A stretch of 64,000 bases of DNA, taken from Nevskia sp. (GTDB lineage Bacteria > Pseudomonadota > Gammaproteobacteria > Nevskiales > Nevskiaceae). The notes under the pieces were generated by a model. That model was not told where the DNA came from. It saw only the letters and a program-made list of their open reading frames with translations, and did not search any database. How positions within the stretch are numbered: position 1 is the stretch's first letter; every line of letters starts with the position of its first letter. The stretch is taken from assembly GCA_021732745.1 (NCBI GenBank), contig JAKFUK010000005.1, positions 186,001 through 250,000 on the forward strand, read 5' to 3'. Below are positions 33,480-42,648 of the stretch, one piece after another. The translations under genes were made by a program, and so were the position numbers.

Positions 33480-36400
33480 TCAGTCCAGCGCTTTCGTTTG
33501 AATGGCGGCGACGGCCGCCCTGCCGTGACGCAGGAACAGCAGCGGCGTCAGGAAGCTGTCGAGCAGGGTCGACGACAGCAGCCCGCCGAAGATCACCAGC
33601 GCCACCGGATGGAGGATTTCCTTGCCCGGCGCGTCGCCATCGAGCATCAGCGGCAGCAGCGACAGGGCGGCGATCAGGGCGGTCATCAGCACCGGCGTCA
33701 GGCGTTCCGCCGAACCGCGCAGCACCAGGGCAGTGCCGAACACTTCGCCCTCGTCGCGAGCCAGCGCCAGGTAATGGCTGATCTTGAGGATGCCGTTGCG
33801 CGCCGCGATGCCGGCCAGGGTCACGAAGCCGACCAGGCTGGCCACCGACAGCGGCGTGCCGCTCAAAGCCAGCATCGCCACGCCGCCGACAAGCGCCAGC
33901 GGCACATTGGCGAGCACGATCAGGGTGAGCGCCAGCGAGCGATAGCGCGCCTGCAAGAGCGCCGCCATCAGCAGCAGGGACAAGGCCGCCAGCGGCAGCA
34001 GGCGCTGCCGTGCTTCGCCGGCCGACGCCGTCTGCCCTTCGAGGGCGATGGCATAGCCGGCCGGCAGCTTCATCGCCGCCAGTTGCCGGCTTGCCGCCAG
34101 TGCCGCCGCCTCGAAGCCGTGATCGGCGGGAAAGGCGGTCACCGCGATCCGCCTTTGCAGGTGTTCGCGCAGGATCTGGTTGGCCGCGCTGCCCGGCGTG
34201 ATGTCGGCGATCCAGGCCAGCGGCACCGGCCCGCCGATGCCGTCGATCAGCAGCGCGCCCAGCGCTTCCGGCTGGCGCGCCGCTTCGTTCAAGCGCAGCA
34301 CCAGCGGATAGCGGCTTTCGCCGTCGACGATCTGCGCCAGCACCTCGCCGCCCAGCAGCCGCGCGATCGCCGCCTGCGCGCGCGCCGGCGCGATGCCGGC
34401 ATCGGCAGCGGCGCGGGCGTCGACGCGGATGTCGACCTGTGCGGTGTCGATCTGCGCTTCGACCCGGACATCGGTCAGCCCCGGCAGCGCCGCCAGCGCT
34501 GCCCGGACCTGCTCGGCGAGTTGCCGCAGCACGGCGAACTCCTGCCCGCTGACCTTGACCACCAGCGGCGCGCGGACGCCGGACAGCAGATGATCCAGCC
34601 GGTGCGAGATCGGCTGGCCGATCGAAACGGCCGCCGGCAGCAGCGACAGCCGGGCGCGAATGTCGGCGGCCACCGCGCGGCGCGGGCGGCCGTGGTCGCG
34701 CAGGCGGACGTCGAGTTCCGAGTAATGCACGCCTTCGGCATGCTCGTCGGCCTCGGCGCGGCCGGTGCGGCGGCCGACGGCGGCCACTTCCGGCAGCTCA
34801 AGAATCAGATTTTCGGCGATCCGGCCCAGGCGGTCGGATTCGCCGAGCGCGATGCCGGGCGCGGCGACCAGATTGATGGTCAGGCTGCCCTCGTTGAACG
34901 GCGGCAGGAAGGCGCGCGGCAGCCCGGCGGCGAGCACGGCGCTGACCAGCACCAGCAGGCCGCTGGCGATCAGCACGGCGCGGCCGTGTGCAAGCACCCA
35001 TTCGAGCCGGCGTCGATAGCCGGCTTTCAGGATTGCGAGCCAGCGCGGCTCGATCGGCCGCCGGGCCTCATCGCCAAAGGCCAGCGCGCACAGCACCGGC
35101 GTCACCGTGATCGCCACCACCAGGCTGGCCAGAATCGCGGCGACATAAGCGATGCCGAGCGGCGCGAACAGCCGCCCTTCGACGCCGCCGAGCGCGAACA
35201 GCGGCACGAACACCAGCACGATCAGAAGGGTGGCGTAGAGGATGCCGGCGCGCACTTCGAGCGTGGCGCGGCCCACCGCGACCAGCAGCGCCGCCGCGCC
35301 GAGCCGCTGGCCGCGCAGCCGGCGGACCACGTTTTCGATGCCCACCACGGCATCGTCGACCAGTTCGCCGATGGCGATCGCCAGCCCGCCGAGGGTCATC
35401 GTGTTGATCGACAGATCCAGCGCCTGCAAGGCCAGCACGGCGGCCAGCACCGACAGCGGAATCGCGGTCAGGGCGATCAGGGTGGCGCGGCCGCTGAGCA
35501 GGAACGCCAGCAGGATGACCGCGACGATCAGGGCTCCGTCGCGCAGCGCATCGAGGACATTGCCGATCGAGTGTTCGATGAAATCGGCCTGCCGGAACAC
35601 GGTCAGCCGCGTTGCCCCGGCCGGCAGGCGGGCATCGAGCGCGGTGAGCCGCGCTTCCAGCTGCGTGGTCAGCGCCAGGGTGTCGACGCCGGGCGCTTTC
35701 TGGATCGCCAGAATCACCGCCGGATGGCCGTTGGCTCCGGCACTGCCGCGCGGGTAGCGATGCCCCAGGGCCAGTTCGGCCACCTGGGCGACGCGGATGA
35801 TCGCCTCACCCCGGCGCGCGATGGCCACTTGCCCGAGCGCCTGGAAATCGAACGGCAGCGCCAGGCTGCGCACCGCCACTTCTGCACCGTGGGACTCGAG
35901 CAGCGCCGCCCCGAGGTTCTGGCCGTGCCCGCGCAGCGCGCTTTCGAGTTCATCGACGGTGACGCCGTGCTGGCGCAGGCGCTGCTGATCCGGCTGCACT
36001 TCGTACTGGCGCAACTCGCCGCCGATGGCCAGCACCTGCGCCACGCCGGGCACGGCCAGCAAGGCCGGCCGCAAGGTCCATTCGGCGTGATCGCGCAGGC
36101 GCTCGGGTGAAACGCCGTCGCCTTGCAGGGCCACCAGCAGGATTTCGCCCATCAGCGAGGTCGGCGGACCGATGCGCGGTGCCAGCCCCGCGGGCAACTG
36201 GCTGCGCACCACGTCGAGCCGTTCGGCAACGAGCTGACGGCTGCGATAGCTGTCGGCCGACCAGTCGAACTCGACGTAGACGATGGCGAGGCCGGGGCTC
36301 GACACCGAGCGCAGCCGGGTCACGCCCGGCAGGCCGCTGAGGGCGACTTCCAGCGTGTAGGCGATCCGGGTCTCGACCTCCTCGGTCGCCATGCCGGCGG

Positions 36401-36557
36401 CTTCGACCTGCACGGCAACGGTCGGCCGCGTCAGGTCGGGCAGCACGTCCACCGGCAGCCGTGGTACCTGCTGCAAGCCGATGGCGGCCAGCGCCAGCGC
36501 CGGCAGCAATACCAGCGCGCGGTGGCCGAGGCTCAGGCGCAGGAGGGTCGCGAACAT
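33480..36557 (-). CDS. CusA/CzcA-type heavy-metal RND efflux pump
   Basis: Inner-membrane proton-driven pump of 1025 residues. Typical RND architecture: TM1 after a short N-terminus, large periplasmic loops, and hydrophobic segments such as GALIVAVILLAFLLSGRATL. The TM4 motif GGLAIAIGELVDDAVVGIEN matches the heavy-metal efflux (HME) subfamily, with acidic residues for proton transfer. DVLPDLTRPTVAVQVEAAGM near the N-terminus is also HME-like. The substrate is probably Cu, Ag, Zn or Co; mbnH, the adjoining upstream gene (7-bp gap), favours copper. The ATG at 36557 is chosen over a start inside mbnH. Confidence 0.9.
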   Translation of the reverse strand: MFATLLRLSLGHRALVLLPALALAAIGLQQVPRLPVDVLPDLTRPTVAVQVEAAGMATEEVETRIAYTLEVALSGLPGVTRLRSVSSPGLAIVYVEFDWSADSYRSRQLVAERLDVVRSQLPAGLAPRIGPPTSLMGEILLVALQGDGVSPERLRDHAEWTLRPALLAVPGVAQVLAIGGELRQYEVQPDQQRLRQHGVTVDELESALRGHGQNLGAALLESHGAEVAVRSLALPFDFQALGQVAIARRGEAIIRVAQVAELALGHRYPRGSAGANGHPAVILAIQKAPGVDTLALTTQLEARLTALDARLPAGATRLTVFRQADFIEHSIGNVLDALRDGALIVAVILLAFLLSGRATLIALTAIPLSVLAAVLALQALDLSINTMTLGGLAIAIGELVDDAVVGIENVVRRLRGQRLGAAALLVAVGRATLEVRAGILYATLLIVLVFVPLFALGGVEGRLFAPLGIAYVAAILASLVVAITVTPVLCALAFGDEARRPIEPRWLAILKAGYRRRLEWVLAHGRAVLIASGLLVLVSAVLAAGLPRAFLPPFNEGSLTINLVAAPGIALGESDRLGRIAENLILELPEVAAVGRRTGRAEADEHAEGVHYSELDVRLRDHGRPRRAVAADIRARLSLLPAAVSIGQPISHRLDHLLSGVRAPLVVKVSGQEFAVLRQLAEQVRAALAALPGLTDVRVEAQIDTAQVDIRVDARAAADAGIAPARAQAAIARLLGGEVLAQIVDGESRYPLVLRLNEAARQPEALGALLIDGIGGPVPLAWIADITPGSAANQILREHLQRRIAVTAFPADHGFEAAALAASRQLAAMKLPAGYAIALEGQTASAGEARQRLLPLAALSLLLMAALLQARYRSLALTLIVLANVPLALVGGVAMLALSGTPLSVASLVGFVTLAGIAARNGILKISHYLALARDEGEVFGTALVLRGSAERLTPVLMTALIAALSLLPLMLDGDAPGKEILHPVALVIFGGLLSSTLLDSFLTPLLFLRHGRAAVAAIQTKALD

Positions 36558-36564
36558 CGGCGCT

Positions 36565-37617
36565 TCAGTGGCGGCGGCGCGCGGCCGGATCGGCGTAGCG
36601 CCGGTCGGCGACGAACGCGGCATCGTCGAGGCTGCGCAGGAAGGCCAGTAGGGCCCGCCGTTCGTCGCTGCCGAATTGCAGGCGCTCGCGGTAGTGGTCG
36701 AGCACCTGTTCGAGAGTGTCGAAACGGCCGTCGTGCATGTACGGCGGGGTCAGGCCGATGTTGCGCAGGCTCGGCGTGCGGAACTGGTCGCGGTCCTGTT
36801 CCCGGCCGGTGACGGTGGCGCGGCCGGCATCGCGGCCGGACGGCGTCAGGCCATTGCTGCGGAACTGGAAATCGCTGAGCAGCGGCTCGACATGGCAGCC
36901 GTTGCAAAGTGCACGAAAGCGATCCAGCCCCTGTTGTTCGAGTGGCGACAGCGCCTGTTGATCGCCATTGAGGTAACGGTCGTAGCGGCTGTTCGCGGAC
37001 ACCAGGCTGCCGGTGAACTGGGCCAGCGCGCGCAGCAGGCGCTGGCTGTCGATGCCGGGTTTGCCGAAGGCGGCGGCGAAGGCCTGCCGGTAATCGGGAT
37101 CGGCGCGCAGCCGCGCCAGCAGGCCGGGCAGATCCTGATCCATCTCGACCGGGTTGGCGATCGGCGCCAGCGCCTGCACTTCCAGATGATGGGCCGCGCC
37201 GTCCCACATGAGCGTTGGCAGCCAGGCGAGATTGAACAGCCCCGGTGCGTTGCGCGTGCCGTTGCGGCTGCCGATACCGTGGCTGACCGGGTGGTCGTAG
37301 TGCGCGAACGCGGCGAATTGCTGGTGGCAACTGGCGCAGGAAATGCTGCCGTCGCGCGACAGCGCCGGGTCGTGGAACAGCCGGCGGCCGAGGGCAAAAC
37401 CGGCGCGGCTGATGGGGTTGTCACGGAAATCGTAGGCCGGCTGCGGCCAGCCGGGCGGAATCCTCAGTGTCGGCGTGCGCGCCAGCAGCAGCGCATCGGC
37501 AATCAGAGCGACGCCGCCCCGCGCCTGCAAGGCCAGCGCGCCGAACAGCGCCAGCAGCAGCGCCGCCAGCACCTGAACCCGGCCGCCGCAGCGCCGCCAT
37601 GCCCGCACGGCCTTCAT
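36565..37617 (-). CDS. mbnH: MbnH-type dihaem enzyme (MauG/cytochrome c peroxidase family)
   Basis: A 350-residue periplasmic dihaem protein with haem motifs C94-A-S-C97-H98 and C238-N-G-C241-H242. Segments RAGFALGRRLFHDPALSRDG, NAPGLFNLAWLPTLMWDG and FRTPSLRNIGLTPPYMHDGR are diagnostic of the MauG/CcpA superfamily. MbnH converts a Trp of its partner MbnP to kynurenine, creating a copper site. It overlaps mbnP by four bases (ATGA), as such pairs do. An uncleaved N-terminal hydrophobic helix may anchor it. Confidence 0.92.
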   Translation of the reverse strand: MKAVRAWRRCGGRVQVLAALLLALFGALALQARGGVALIADALLLARTPTLRIPPGWPQPAYDFRDNPISRAGFALGRRLFHDPALSRDGSISCASCHQQFAAFAHYDHPVSHGIGSRNGTRNAPGLFNLAWLPTLMWDGAAHHLEVQALAPIANPVEMDQDLPGLLARLRADPDYRQAFAAAFGKPGIDSQRLLRALAQFTGSLVSANSRYDRYLNGDQQALSPLEQQGLDRFRALCNGCHVEPLLSDFQFRSNGLTPSGRDAGRATVTGREQDRDQFRTPSLRNIGLTPPYMHDGRFDTLEQVLDHYRERLQFGSDERRALLAFLRSLDDAAFVADRRYADPAARRRH

Positions 37618-38393
37618 GGCGCCGGATTCGCGGCCGGCTCGTGGTGAAGATGATCGAGCCGCAGCAGCGCCACCAGCCGATCCGCCAGCGGCAGGCCGTC
37701 CTGCGCCTGCATCACCTGTGACTGGCCCGCGAACGAAAAGGGCGGCTCGCCGCCGAAAAAGGCGGCGAGGTCGGCGTGCAGGTGGACGATCGGCTGGAGA
37801 TCCGCGCTGACTCGCAACGGCTTCGCGGCGAACGGCAGGAACAGGCTGCGCTGCACGCCGTCGCCGCCCAGATGCAGGCTGACCGCGTGATCCGGCGCTG
37901 TCGAAGCTTGAGAAACGCCTTCGAGCTTGAAATGGATGTAGCCGGTCGCCCAGGTCCAGAACAGGCCGCGCGCCGGGTCGAGCACGCCGGTCTGGGCGCC
38001 GCCGGCATTGCGCGCGGCGTCGACGCCGATGGTGAATTCGATGCCGGCGTAGTCGCCGGCCGGAACCGGCGGCAAGTGGAAGCGGCCGCTGTCAGGCTTG
38101 GCCAGATCGAACAGGTAGTAGCCGGCATCGGACTGCGCATCGTCCGGCAGCTCGACCCAGCTGCCATCGGCGCGCAGCAGGCGCGGCCGCGACAGGTAGA
38201 ACTGCCAGCGCCGAACCGTGAAGTCCTCGCCGGCCGCCGTGCGGATGCTGTCGCCGATGGCCAGCGGCTGCGCGCCGGCCACGGCGGTAATCTCGACCCG
38301 GATCGGAGCCACCGGCGGCGGCTGGGCAGTGCAGCCGGCGAGCAGGACAGCGAGCAACGCGGCGGCACCACGCGCAAACCGGAACAGGGACAT
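37614..38393 (-). CDS. mbnP: MbnP-type copper-binding lipoprotein
   Basis: A 259-residue lipoprotein (lipobox LLAGC, C21) of the MbnP family: EDFTVRRWQFYLSRPRL, GYYLFDLAKPDSGRFHLPPV, GDYAGIEFTIGVDAARN, GAQTGVLDPARGLFWTW and GYIHFKLEG. In characterised pairs, MbnH oxidises an MbnP tryptophan to kynurenine, generating a high-affinity copper site; several Trp are conserved here. It is the first gene of the eight-gene minus-strand locus. The Fur box 140 bp away faces hemP but could also affect this gene. Confidence 0.93.
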   Translation of the reverse strand: MSLFRFARGAAALLAVLLAGCTAQPPPVAPIRVEITAVAGAQPLAIGDSIRTAAGEDFTVRRWQFYLSRPRLLRADGSWVELPDDAQSDAGYYLFDLAKPDSGRFHLPPVPAGDYAGIEFTIGVDAARNAGGAQTGVLDPARGLFWTWATGYIHFKLEGVSQASTAPDHAVSLHLGGDGVQRSLFLPFAAKPLRVSADLQPIVHLHADLAAFFGGEPPFSFAGQSQVMQAQDGLPLADRLVALLRLDHLHHEPAANPAP

Positions 38394-38533
38394 GAGGCGC
38401 GACTTCTGGATCGGGAAAGTCGGAATGCTATCGAATAAGAAAAATGCAAATTAGACGATTTAATGCTTAAAGAAGATCGCTTGCAGTGGAAATCCGGGCT
38501 GGCGCGACGCAGCCACTTGCGTGATCGAAGCCT

Positions 38534-38552
38534 ACTAATGATAATCATTCGC
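38534..38552 (+). promoter_or_regulatory. Fur box upstream of hemP
   Basis: ACTAATGATAATCATTCGC matches 15 of 19 positions of the canonical Fur box, including all thirteen central bases AATGATAATCATT. It ends 29 bp before the hemP start. It should repress hemP when iron is plentiful. It lies in the divergent region shared with mbnP. Confidence 0.9.
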
Positions 38553-38581
38553 AAGAAAGACCTTCCGGACGCTCCCGCACC

Positions 38582-38791
38582 ATGCCCGCATTCGACCGCG
38601 ACACCGCCAAGCTCGACCGTGCCGTCGCCGACAGCGTCCGCGTGCCCGCCGCCGCTGACGCCACCAGCACCGGCGATGAACTGGACAGCCAGCGCCTGTT
38701 CGCCGGCAGCCGGCGGCGAGTGATCGTTCATCAAGGCGAGCGCTACTGCCTGCAAGTCACCCGCGCCGGCAAGCTGCTGCTGACCAAGTGA
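38582..38791 (+). CDS. hemP: HemP family haemin uptake protein
   Basis: A 69-residue protein whose C-terminal half (DSQRLFAGSRRRVIVHQGER, then YCLQVTRAGKLLLTK) is the HemP domain. HemP is a small regulator/accessory of haem uptake, typically Fur-controlled. The N-terminal extension (about 30 residues) is polar and probably disordered. ATG 38582 follows the Fur box directly. No haem receptor gene is in the window; a PiuC-like gene follows. Confidence 0.9.
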   Translation: MPAFDRDTAKLDRAVADSVRVPAAADATSTGDELDSQRLFAGSRRRVIVHQGERYCLQVTRAGKLLLTK

Positions 38792-38893
38792 TCGCGGCGG
38801 GCTGACCCGGGCGGTCGTCACCGCTACCGCGGCCGACCGGAACATTGTCTAATCCGGGAGGCCCGATTCCCGGGCGTCGCCGGCTCGAAAAGC

Positions 38894-39586
38894 ATGCTGC
38901 TGCGGGTTCCCGAAGTGTTGTCGGCGCCGGCGGTGGCGCGTGTCCGGTCGCTGATCGAATCGGCCGACTGGAGTGAAATGCGTGCCCATGGTGCGGTGGC
39001 TGGCCAGCCGCTGGCGCCGGTGCGCGGCAATCGCCAGTTGCCGGAAGACGGCAAGGCGGCGCGGGCCGCGTCGGCGCTGGTGATCGAAGCGCTGAGCCTG
39101 AGCCCGCTGTTCTTCACCGGCGCGCTGCCCAAAAAGATTTTCCCGCCGCAGTTCAATCGCCACGACACCATCGCCAGCCATCCTGGTGCCAGCATCGAAA
39201 GCGCGATGCGCCTGTACGCGGCCACCGGCACCCAGGTTCGCGTCGACATCGCCGCCACCCTGTTTCTGAGCGATCCGCGCGAATACGAAGGCGGCGAGCT
39301 GGTGCTCGAAGATCATCTCGGCAGTCATACGGTGAAGCCGCGCGCCGGAGATGCCGTGCTCTATCCGGCGTCGACGCTCACCCGTGTCCAGCCGGTCACC
39401 CGGGGCCTGCGCCTGAGCGCGATCTTCTGGGTCGAAAGCATGGTGCGCGAAGACGAACGCCGCCGCCTGCTCTACGAAATGGACACCGCGATCACCGCCC
39501 TGCGCGCACGCGGCGGTGACAGCGACGAGCTGGCGCGCCTGTCCGGCTGCTATCACAACCTCACGCGGATGTGGGCAACCACATGA
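38894..39586 (+). CDS. PiuC/PKHD-type hydroxylase homologue lacking iron ligands
   Basis: A 230-residue homologue of the Fe(II)/2-oxoglutarate dioxygenases PiuC and YbiX, found near siderophore or haem genes. It aligns throughout (ADWSEMRAHGAVAGQPLAPV, VRVDIAATLFLSDPREYEGG, LYPASTL, QPVTRGLR, then WVESMVRED and CYHNLTRMWA). Where PiuC has HVDN, this protein has S100-I-E102-S, and where PiuC has SLH before the PVTRG Arg, it has T163. All three iron ligands (HxD...H) are therefore absent, while the 2-oxoglutarate Arg remains. It probably cannot hydroxylate. It overlaps the HIT gene by four bases (ATGA). Confidence 0.88.
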   Translation: MLLRVPEVLSAPAVARVRSLIESADWSEMRAHGAVAGQPLAPVRGNRQLPEDGKAARAASALVIEALSLSPLFFTGALPKKIFPPQFNRHDTIASHPGASIESAMRLYAATGTQVRVDIAATLFLSDPREYEGGELVLEDHLGSHTVKPRAGDAVLYPASTLTRVQPVTRGLRLSAIFWVESMVREDERRRLLYEMDTAITALRARGGDSDELARLSGCYHNLTRMWATT

Positions 39587-40008
39587 GCGACGCCGGCTGG
39601 ACGCTGCATCCGCGTCTTGCCGCCGACAGCGTCACCATCGGCGACCTCCCGCTGTCCCGCCTGCTGCTGGCCAACGATGCCCGCTATCCCTGGACCATCC
39701 TGGTGCCGCGCCGCGTCGGCATCCGCGAAATCCACGCGCTGAGCGAGGCCGATCAGCTTCTGTTGCTGCGCGAGTCGATGCGGCTGTCGAAAGTCTTGAT
39801 GGAAGTGTTCACGCCGACCAAGCTGAACATCGCCGCACTTGGCAATGTGGTGCCACAGCTGCACGTCCACCACATCGCCCGCTACGACACCGATCCGGCC
39901 TGGCCGGCGCCGGTCTGGGGCCGGCTGCCGGCGCTGGACTACGAGCCGGCTGTTCGCGATGCCACCATCGAGCGGCTGCGAGCGGCGGTTGGCCTAGGGT
40001 CAGCTTGA
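39583..40008 (+). CDS. HIT family protein
   Basis: A 141-residue histidine-triad nucleotide-binding protein: ARYPWTILVPRR, ALSEADQLLLLRESM, KLNIAALGNVVPQLHVHHIAR. The triad is Q-L-H-V-H-H-I, with Gln at the first position, as in many bacterial HIT proteins of this subgroup. It likely hydrolyses nucleotide conjugates. It is translationally coupled to the PiuC-like gene (ATGA overlap). Confidence 0.9.
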   Translation: MSDAGWTLHPRLAADSVTIGDLPLSRLLLANDARYPWTILVPRRVGIREIHALSEADQLLLLRESMRLSKVLMEVFTPTKLNIAALGNVVPQLHVHHIARYDTDPAWPAPVWGRLPALDYEPAVRDATIERLRAAVGLGSA

Positions 40009-40037
40009 ACTGAATATCGCGTCGACGATGAACGGCT

Positions 40038-40158
40038 TTTTAGCGCAGAGGCGCGAAGGCAACAGAAAGGACGCGGAAAAGCACGAAGCCCTGATGGACG
40101 CTGATGCTTTGTGTCTTTTCTGCGTCCTTTCTTTTATCTCCGCGCCTCCGCGCTAAAG
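40038..40158. repeat. Inverted repeat, purine-arm family
   Basis: Left arm TTTAGCGCAGAGGCGCGAAG and onward pairs with the right arm ending CCGCGCCTCCGCGCTAAAGA, each about 45 nt with few mismatches. It lies between the HIT gene and the dihaem operon; the operon promoter must lie between this repeat and 40261. Confidence 0.88.
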
Positions 40159-40260
40159 ATTTTCGCTGCCGAGCTATCAATACGCCACAGTATGGAAATC
40201 GCGACCGAGGTTGTAGACTCGCGCCAACGCACCGCAAGAGTGCGTTCCAAGGGGGTCACG

Positions 40261-42648
40261 ATGAACCAGAAACTGCGTGCGGCGGCCCTGTTTGCGGTCT
40301 GCCTGACGGCCTTGCCCGCTGGCTACGCGGCGGCACCCGCGACCGGGCTTTATCCGGTGCCCGAGACGCCATACGGCATGACGGTGCGCTCGGTGTCGCT
40401 GGACGACCTCGCCAAGCGCGACATCCTGCCGCTCGGCACGTACAAGGGCACACCGCAGCTCAACGCGAAGCGCGCCTGGTACGACGCCAACTTCTACGCG
40501 ACCCTCGCTGCCCGCAAGGTCTGGCCGGACGGTGCCCAGCACTACACGCACGACTGGCAGGGCCCGATCACCTGGACCTTCGCGCCGATCCCCCAGGCCC
40601 CGCCGCCGCCCTGTGATCAGCCGCAGCCCACGGGTTATGACGCCGAAAGCTGCCGCTACGTGAACCAGCTGTTCAAAGACGTGGCCGCGACCGATCCTGC
40701 GAAGGCGAAAGCGCTGCGAGATCAGGCAAGACGCGGCCGCGACGTCTGGTTCAAGGGCACTTTCGGCAACCAGGACGAGATCTACCTGCATTTCGCGCGC
40801 ACGGTGCCGAATGGCATCGCCGACATCTGGTACCCGTGGCTCGACACCCGCGAACGCGCCAAGCGCTTCGAGAAATACGGCCTGATCAACGACCCGGACT
40901 GTACTGAAGGCGATGCCAGTACCTACTGGTGGGACAAGTGCCCGGACGCGCATTCCAGTGGCGTGCTCGGCTACCGCAAGTACACCGCCGACCCGACCAA
41001 GGACGTCAACGGCAAGGTCGTGTTCGATCCGCTGAAGTCGCCCTACCAGCCGGATGAACTGAAAAAGAACCTGCGCTATGTGATCGGCCATCCCTGCGTG
41101 CAATGCCATGTCGGCTTCGATCCAACACGGCCGCCGGCCAATCCGAACCTGCCGAAGTGGGAAAACCTGTCGGCGACCATCGGCAACCAGCACATCAACC
41201 AGCCGACCATGTTCTTCCAGGGCGCACCTGAAGATTCGCTGGCCCGCATCGCGCTGCAGGCCGGCCGCAACGGCACCATCGACACCAGCCTGGTCGCCAA
41301 CGATTTCCAGAACAATCCGGGCACCCAGAACAACATCATGGATTTCCAGAATCGTCGGGTCTTCACGAACACGATCAAGGATCCGATCACCGGTGTGCTG
41401 GCCAAGGGCCGCACCCAACATGTGCTGAAAGGCGGGGAGGATTCGGTCGGCGATCATCTGGCGCTGATCCGCGTCTACGTCAACATCGGCATGTGCACCG
41501 AGGAATGCTGGGCGCCGAATTTCCCGTCGCCGGGCAGCTTCTTTGGCGATTCCGCGAAGCAGAAGCCCTTCCGCATCGCCCAGTGCGCCCGCGACTGCGA
41601 GCCCTGGAACTACGCCGACGCCAAGATGGACGACCTCGCCGCCTTCCTGATCACCGGCGGGCCGAACTACCTGCCGGCGGCGAAGGACGTCGACGGCAAG
41701 AGCGGGCTGGACTACATCGACCTGTCGAAAGTCCCGCAAGGCCGGAAAGTCTTCGCCCGCGAATGCGCGAGCTGCCACTCCACACTCGTGGCCCCAGAAA
41801 ACGTCCGCGCTGACAAGGCCCTGCTGGAGCGCTATTACGACGGCCATGTGTTCGGCTCGGAGTCTTACTGGCAGTACGAGTTCACCGAAGCCGAACGGAG
41901 CAGCCCGCTGTTCATCGCCAAGCATTTGTCGAAAGACGCGGCGGGCAAGTTGCGCCCGACGCAGTTCGCGAAGGACGAGGTGTTCGGCCAGGACTGGCTC
42001 GGCAACGACGAGCCGACCCCGTTCAACATCATCGGCACCAACATGTGCCGCGCCCTGCACGACAACCACAACGCCGGCCATATCTGGGAGGAGTTTTCGA
42101 GCGAGGAATACAAGGCCCGGCCGTCACCGGGCAGCGTGCCGGAAGTGCTCAACCGCATGCTGCCGGGCCTGGGCGGCCGGAAAATGGGCGAGAAAAAGAT
42201 CGAAGGCGGCCCCGGCTACTACCGCAACATCTCGCTGCTGTCGGCCTGGGCCACCGCACCCTTCCTGCACAACAACGCCATCGGCGAACAGACCCGGCTC
42301 GCCGATGGCAAGACGCTGGACTACACCGTCAAGGGCCGCATCACGCAGTTCGAGCAGGCGTTCGCCGAATTGATGACCTCCGATGATCCGGCGGTGACGC
42401 CGCATCGGCCGCAGAAGATCACCACGGTGGATCGCGATTTCTGGCTCGCCCCGCGCGAAGACGGCCAGGGTTTCATCAAGCTGCCGGTATCGAAGGGCAC
42501 GCCGATCGCCAACTTCGCCAGTGCCGACCCGCACCATCCGCTGTTCATGAAGTGCGATGACCCGGTCGAGAACAAGGGCCATCCGTTCGGCGTCAGCCTG
42601 TCGCCGGCCGACAAGCTGGCGCTGCGCGAATTCCTCAAGCTGATGTGA
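40261..42648 (+). CDS. Dihaem c-type protein, RoxA/MauG-like
   Basis: A 795-residue exported protein. Signal peptide (LRAAALFAVCLTALPAGYA), two haem motifs, C279-V-Q-C-H and C502-A-S-C-H, and the segment YYRNISLLSAWATAPFLHNN typical of RoxA-like rubber-oxygenase relatives and other MauG-superfamily cytochromes. It is longer than RoxA (about 680) and its substrate is unknown. Extra Cys pairs (MCTEECW, CARDCE) may be structural. An AAGGGGG ribosome site precedes ATG 40261. It is the first gene of a tightly coupled four-gene operon. Confidence 0.75.
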   Translation: MNQKLRAAALFAVCLTALPAGYAAAPATGLYPVPETPYGMTVRSVSLDDLAKRDILPLGTYKGTPQLNAKRAWYDANFYATLAARKVWPDGAQHYTHDWQGPITWTFAPIPQAPPPPCDQPQPTGYDAESCRYVNQLFKDVAATDPAKAKALRDQARRGRDVWFKGTFGNQDEIYLHFARTVPNGIADIWYPWLDTRERAKRFEKYGLINDPDCTEGDASTYWWDKCPDAHSSGVLGYRKYTADPTKDVNGKVVFDPLKSPYQPDELKKNLRYVIGHPCVQCHVGFDPTRPPANPNLPKWENLSATIGNQHINQPTMFFQGAPEDSLARIALQAGRNGTIDTSLVANDFQNNPGTQNNIMDFQNRRVFTNTIKDPITGVLAKGRTQHVLKGGEDSVGDHLALIRVYVNIGMCTEECWAPNFPSPGSFFGDSAKQKPFRIAQCARDCEPWNYADAKMDDLAAFLITGGPNYLPAAKDVDGKSGLDYIDLSKVPQGRKVFARECASCHSTLVAPENVRADKALLERYYDGHVFGSESYWQYEFTEAERSSPLFIAKHLSKDAAGKLRPTQFAKDEVFGQDWLGNDEPTPFNIIGTNMCRALHDNHNAGHIWEEFSSEEYKARPSPGSVPEVLNRMLPGLGGRKMGEKKIEGGPGYYRNISLLSAWATAPFLHNNAIGEQTRLADGKTLDYTVKGRITQFEQAFAELMTSDDPAVTPHRPQKITTVDRDFWLAPREDGQGFIKLPVSKGTPIANFASADPHHPLFMKCDDPVENKGHPFGVSLSPADKLALREFLKLM

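Noticed and set aside
33447..36110. An 887-codon plus-strand open frame opposite the RND pump
   Set aside because: Gln/Arg/His-rich antisense shadow; the minus frame is an unambiguous RND pump.
40111..40260. Extended start for the RoxA-like gene at 40111
   Set aside because: This would translate the inverted repeat and place 50 residues before a perfect signal peptide; ATG 40261 has a strong ribosome site.
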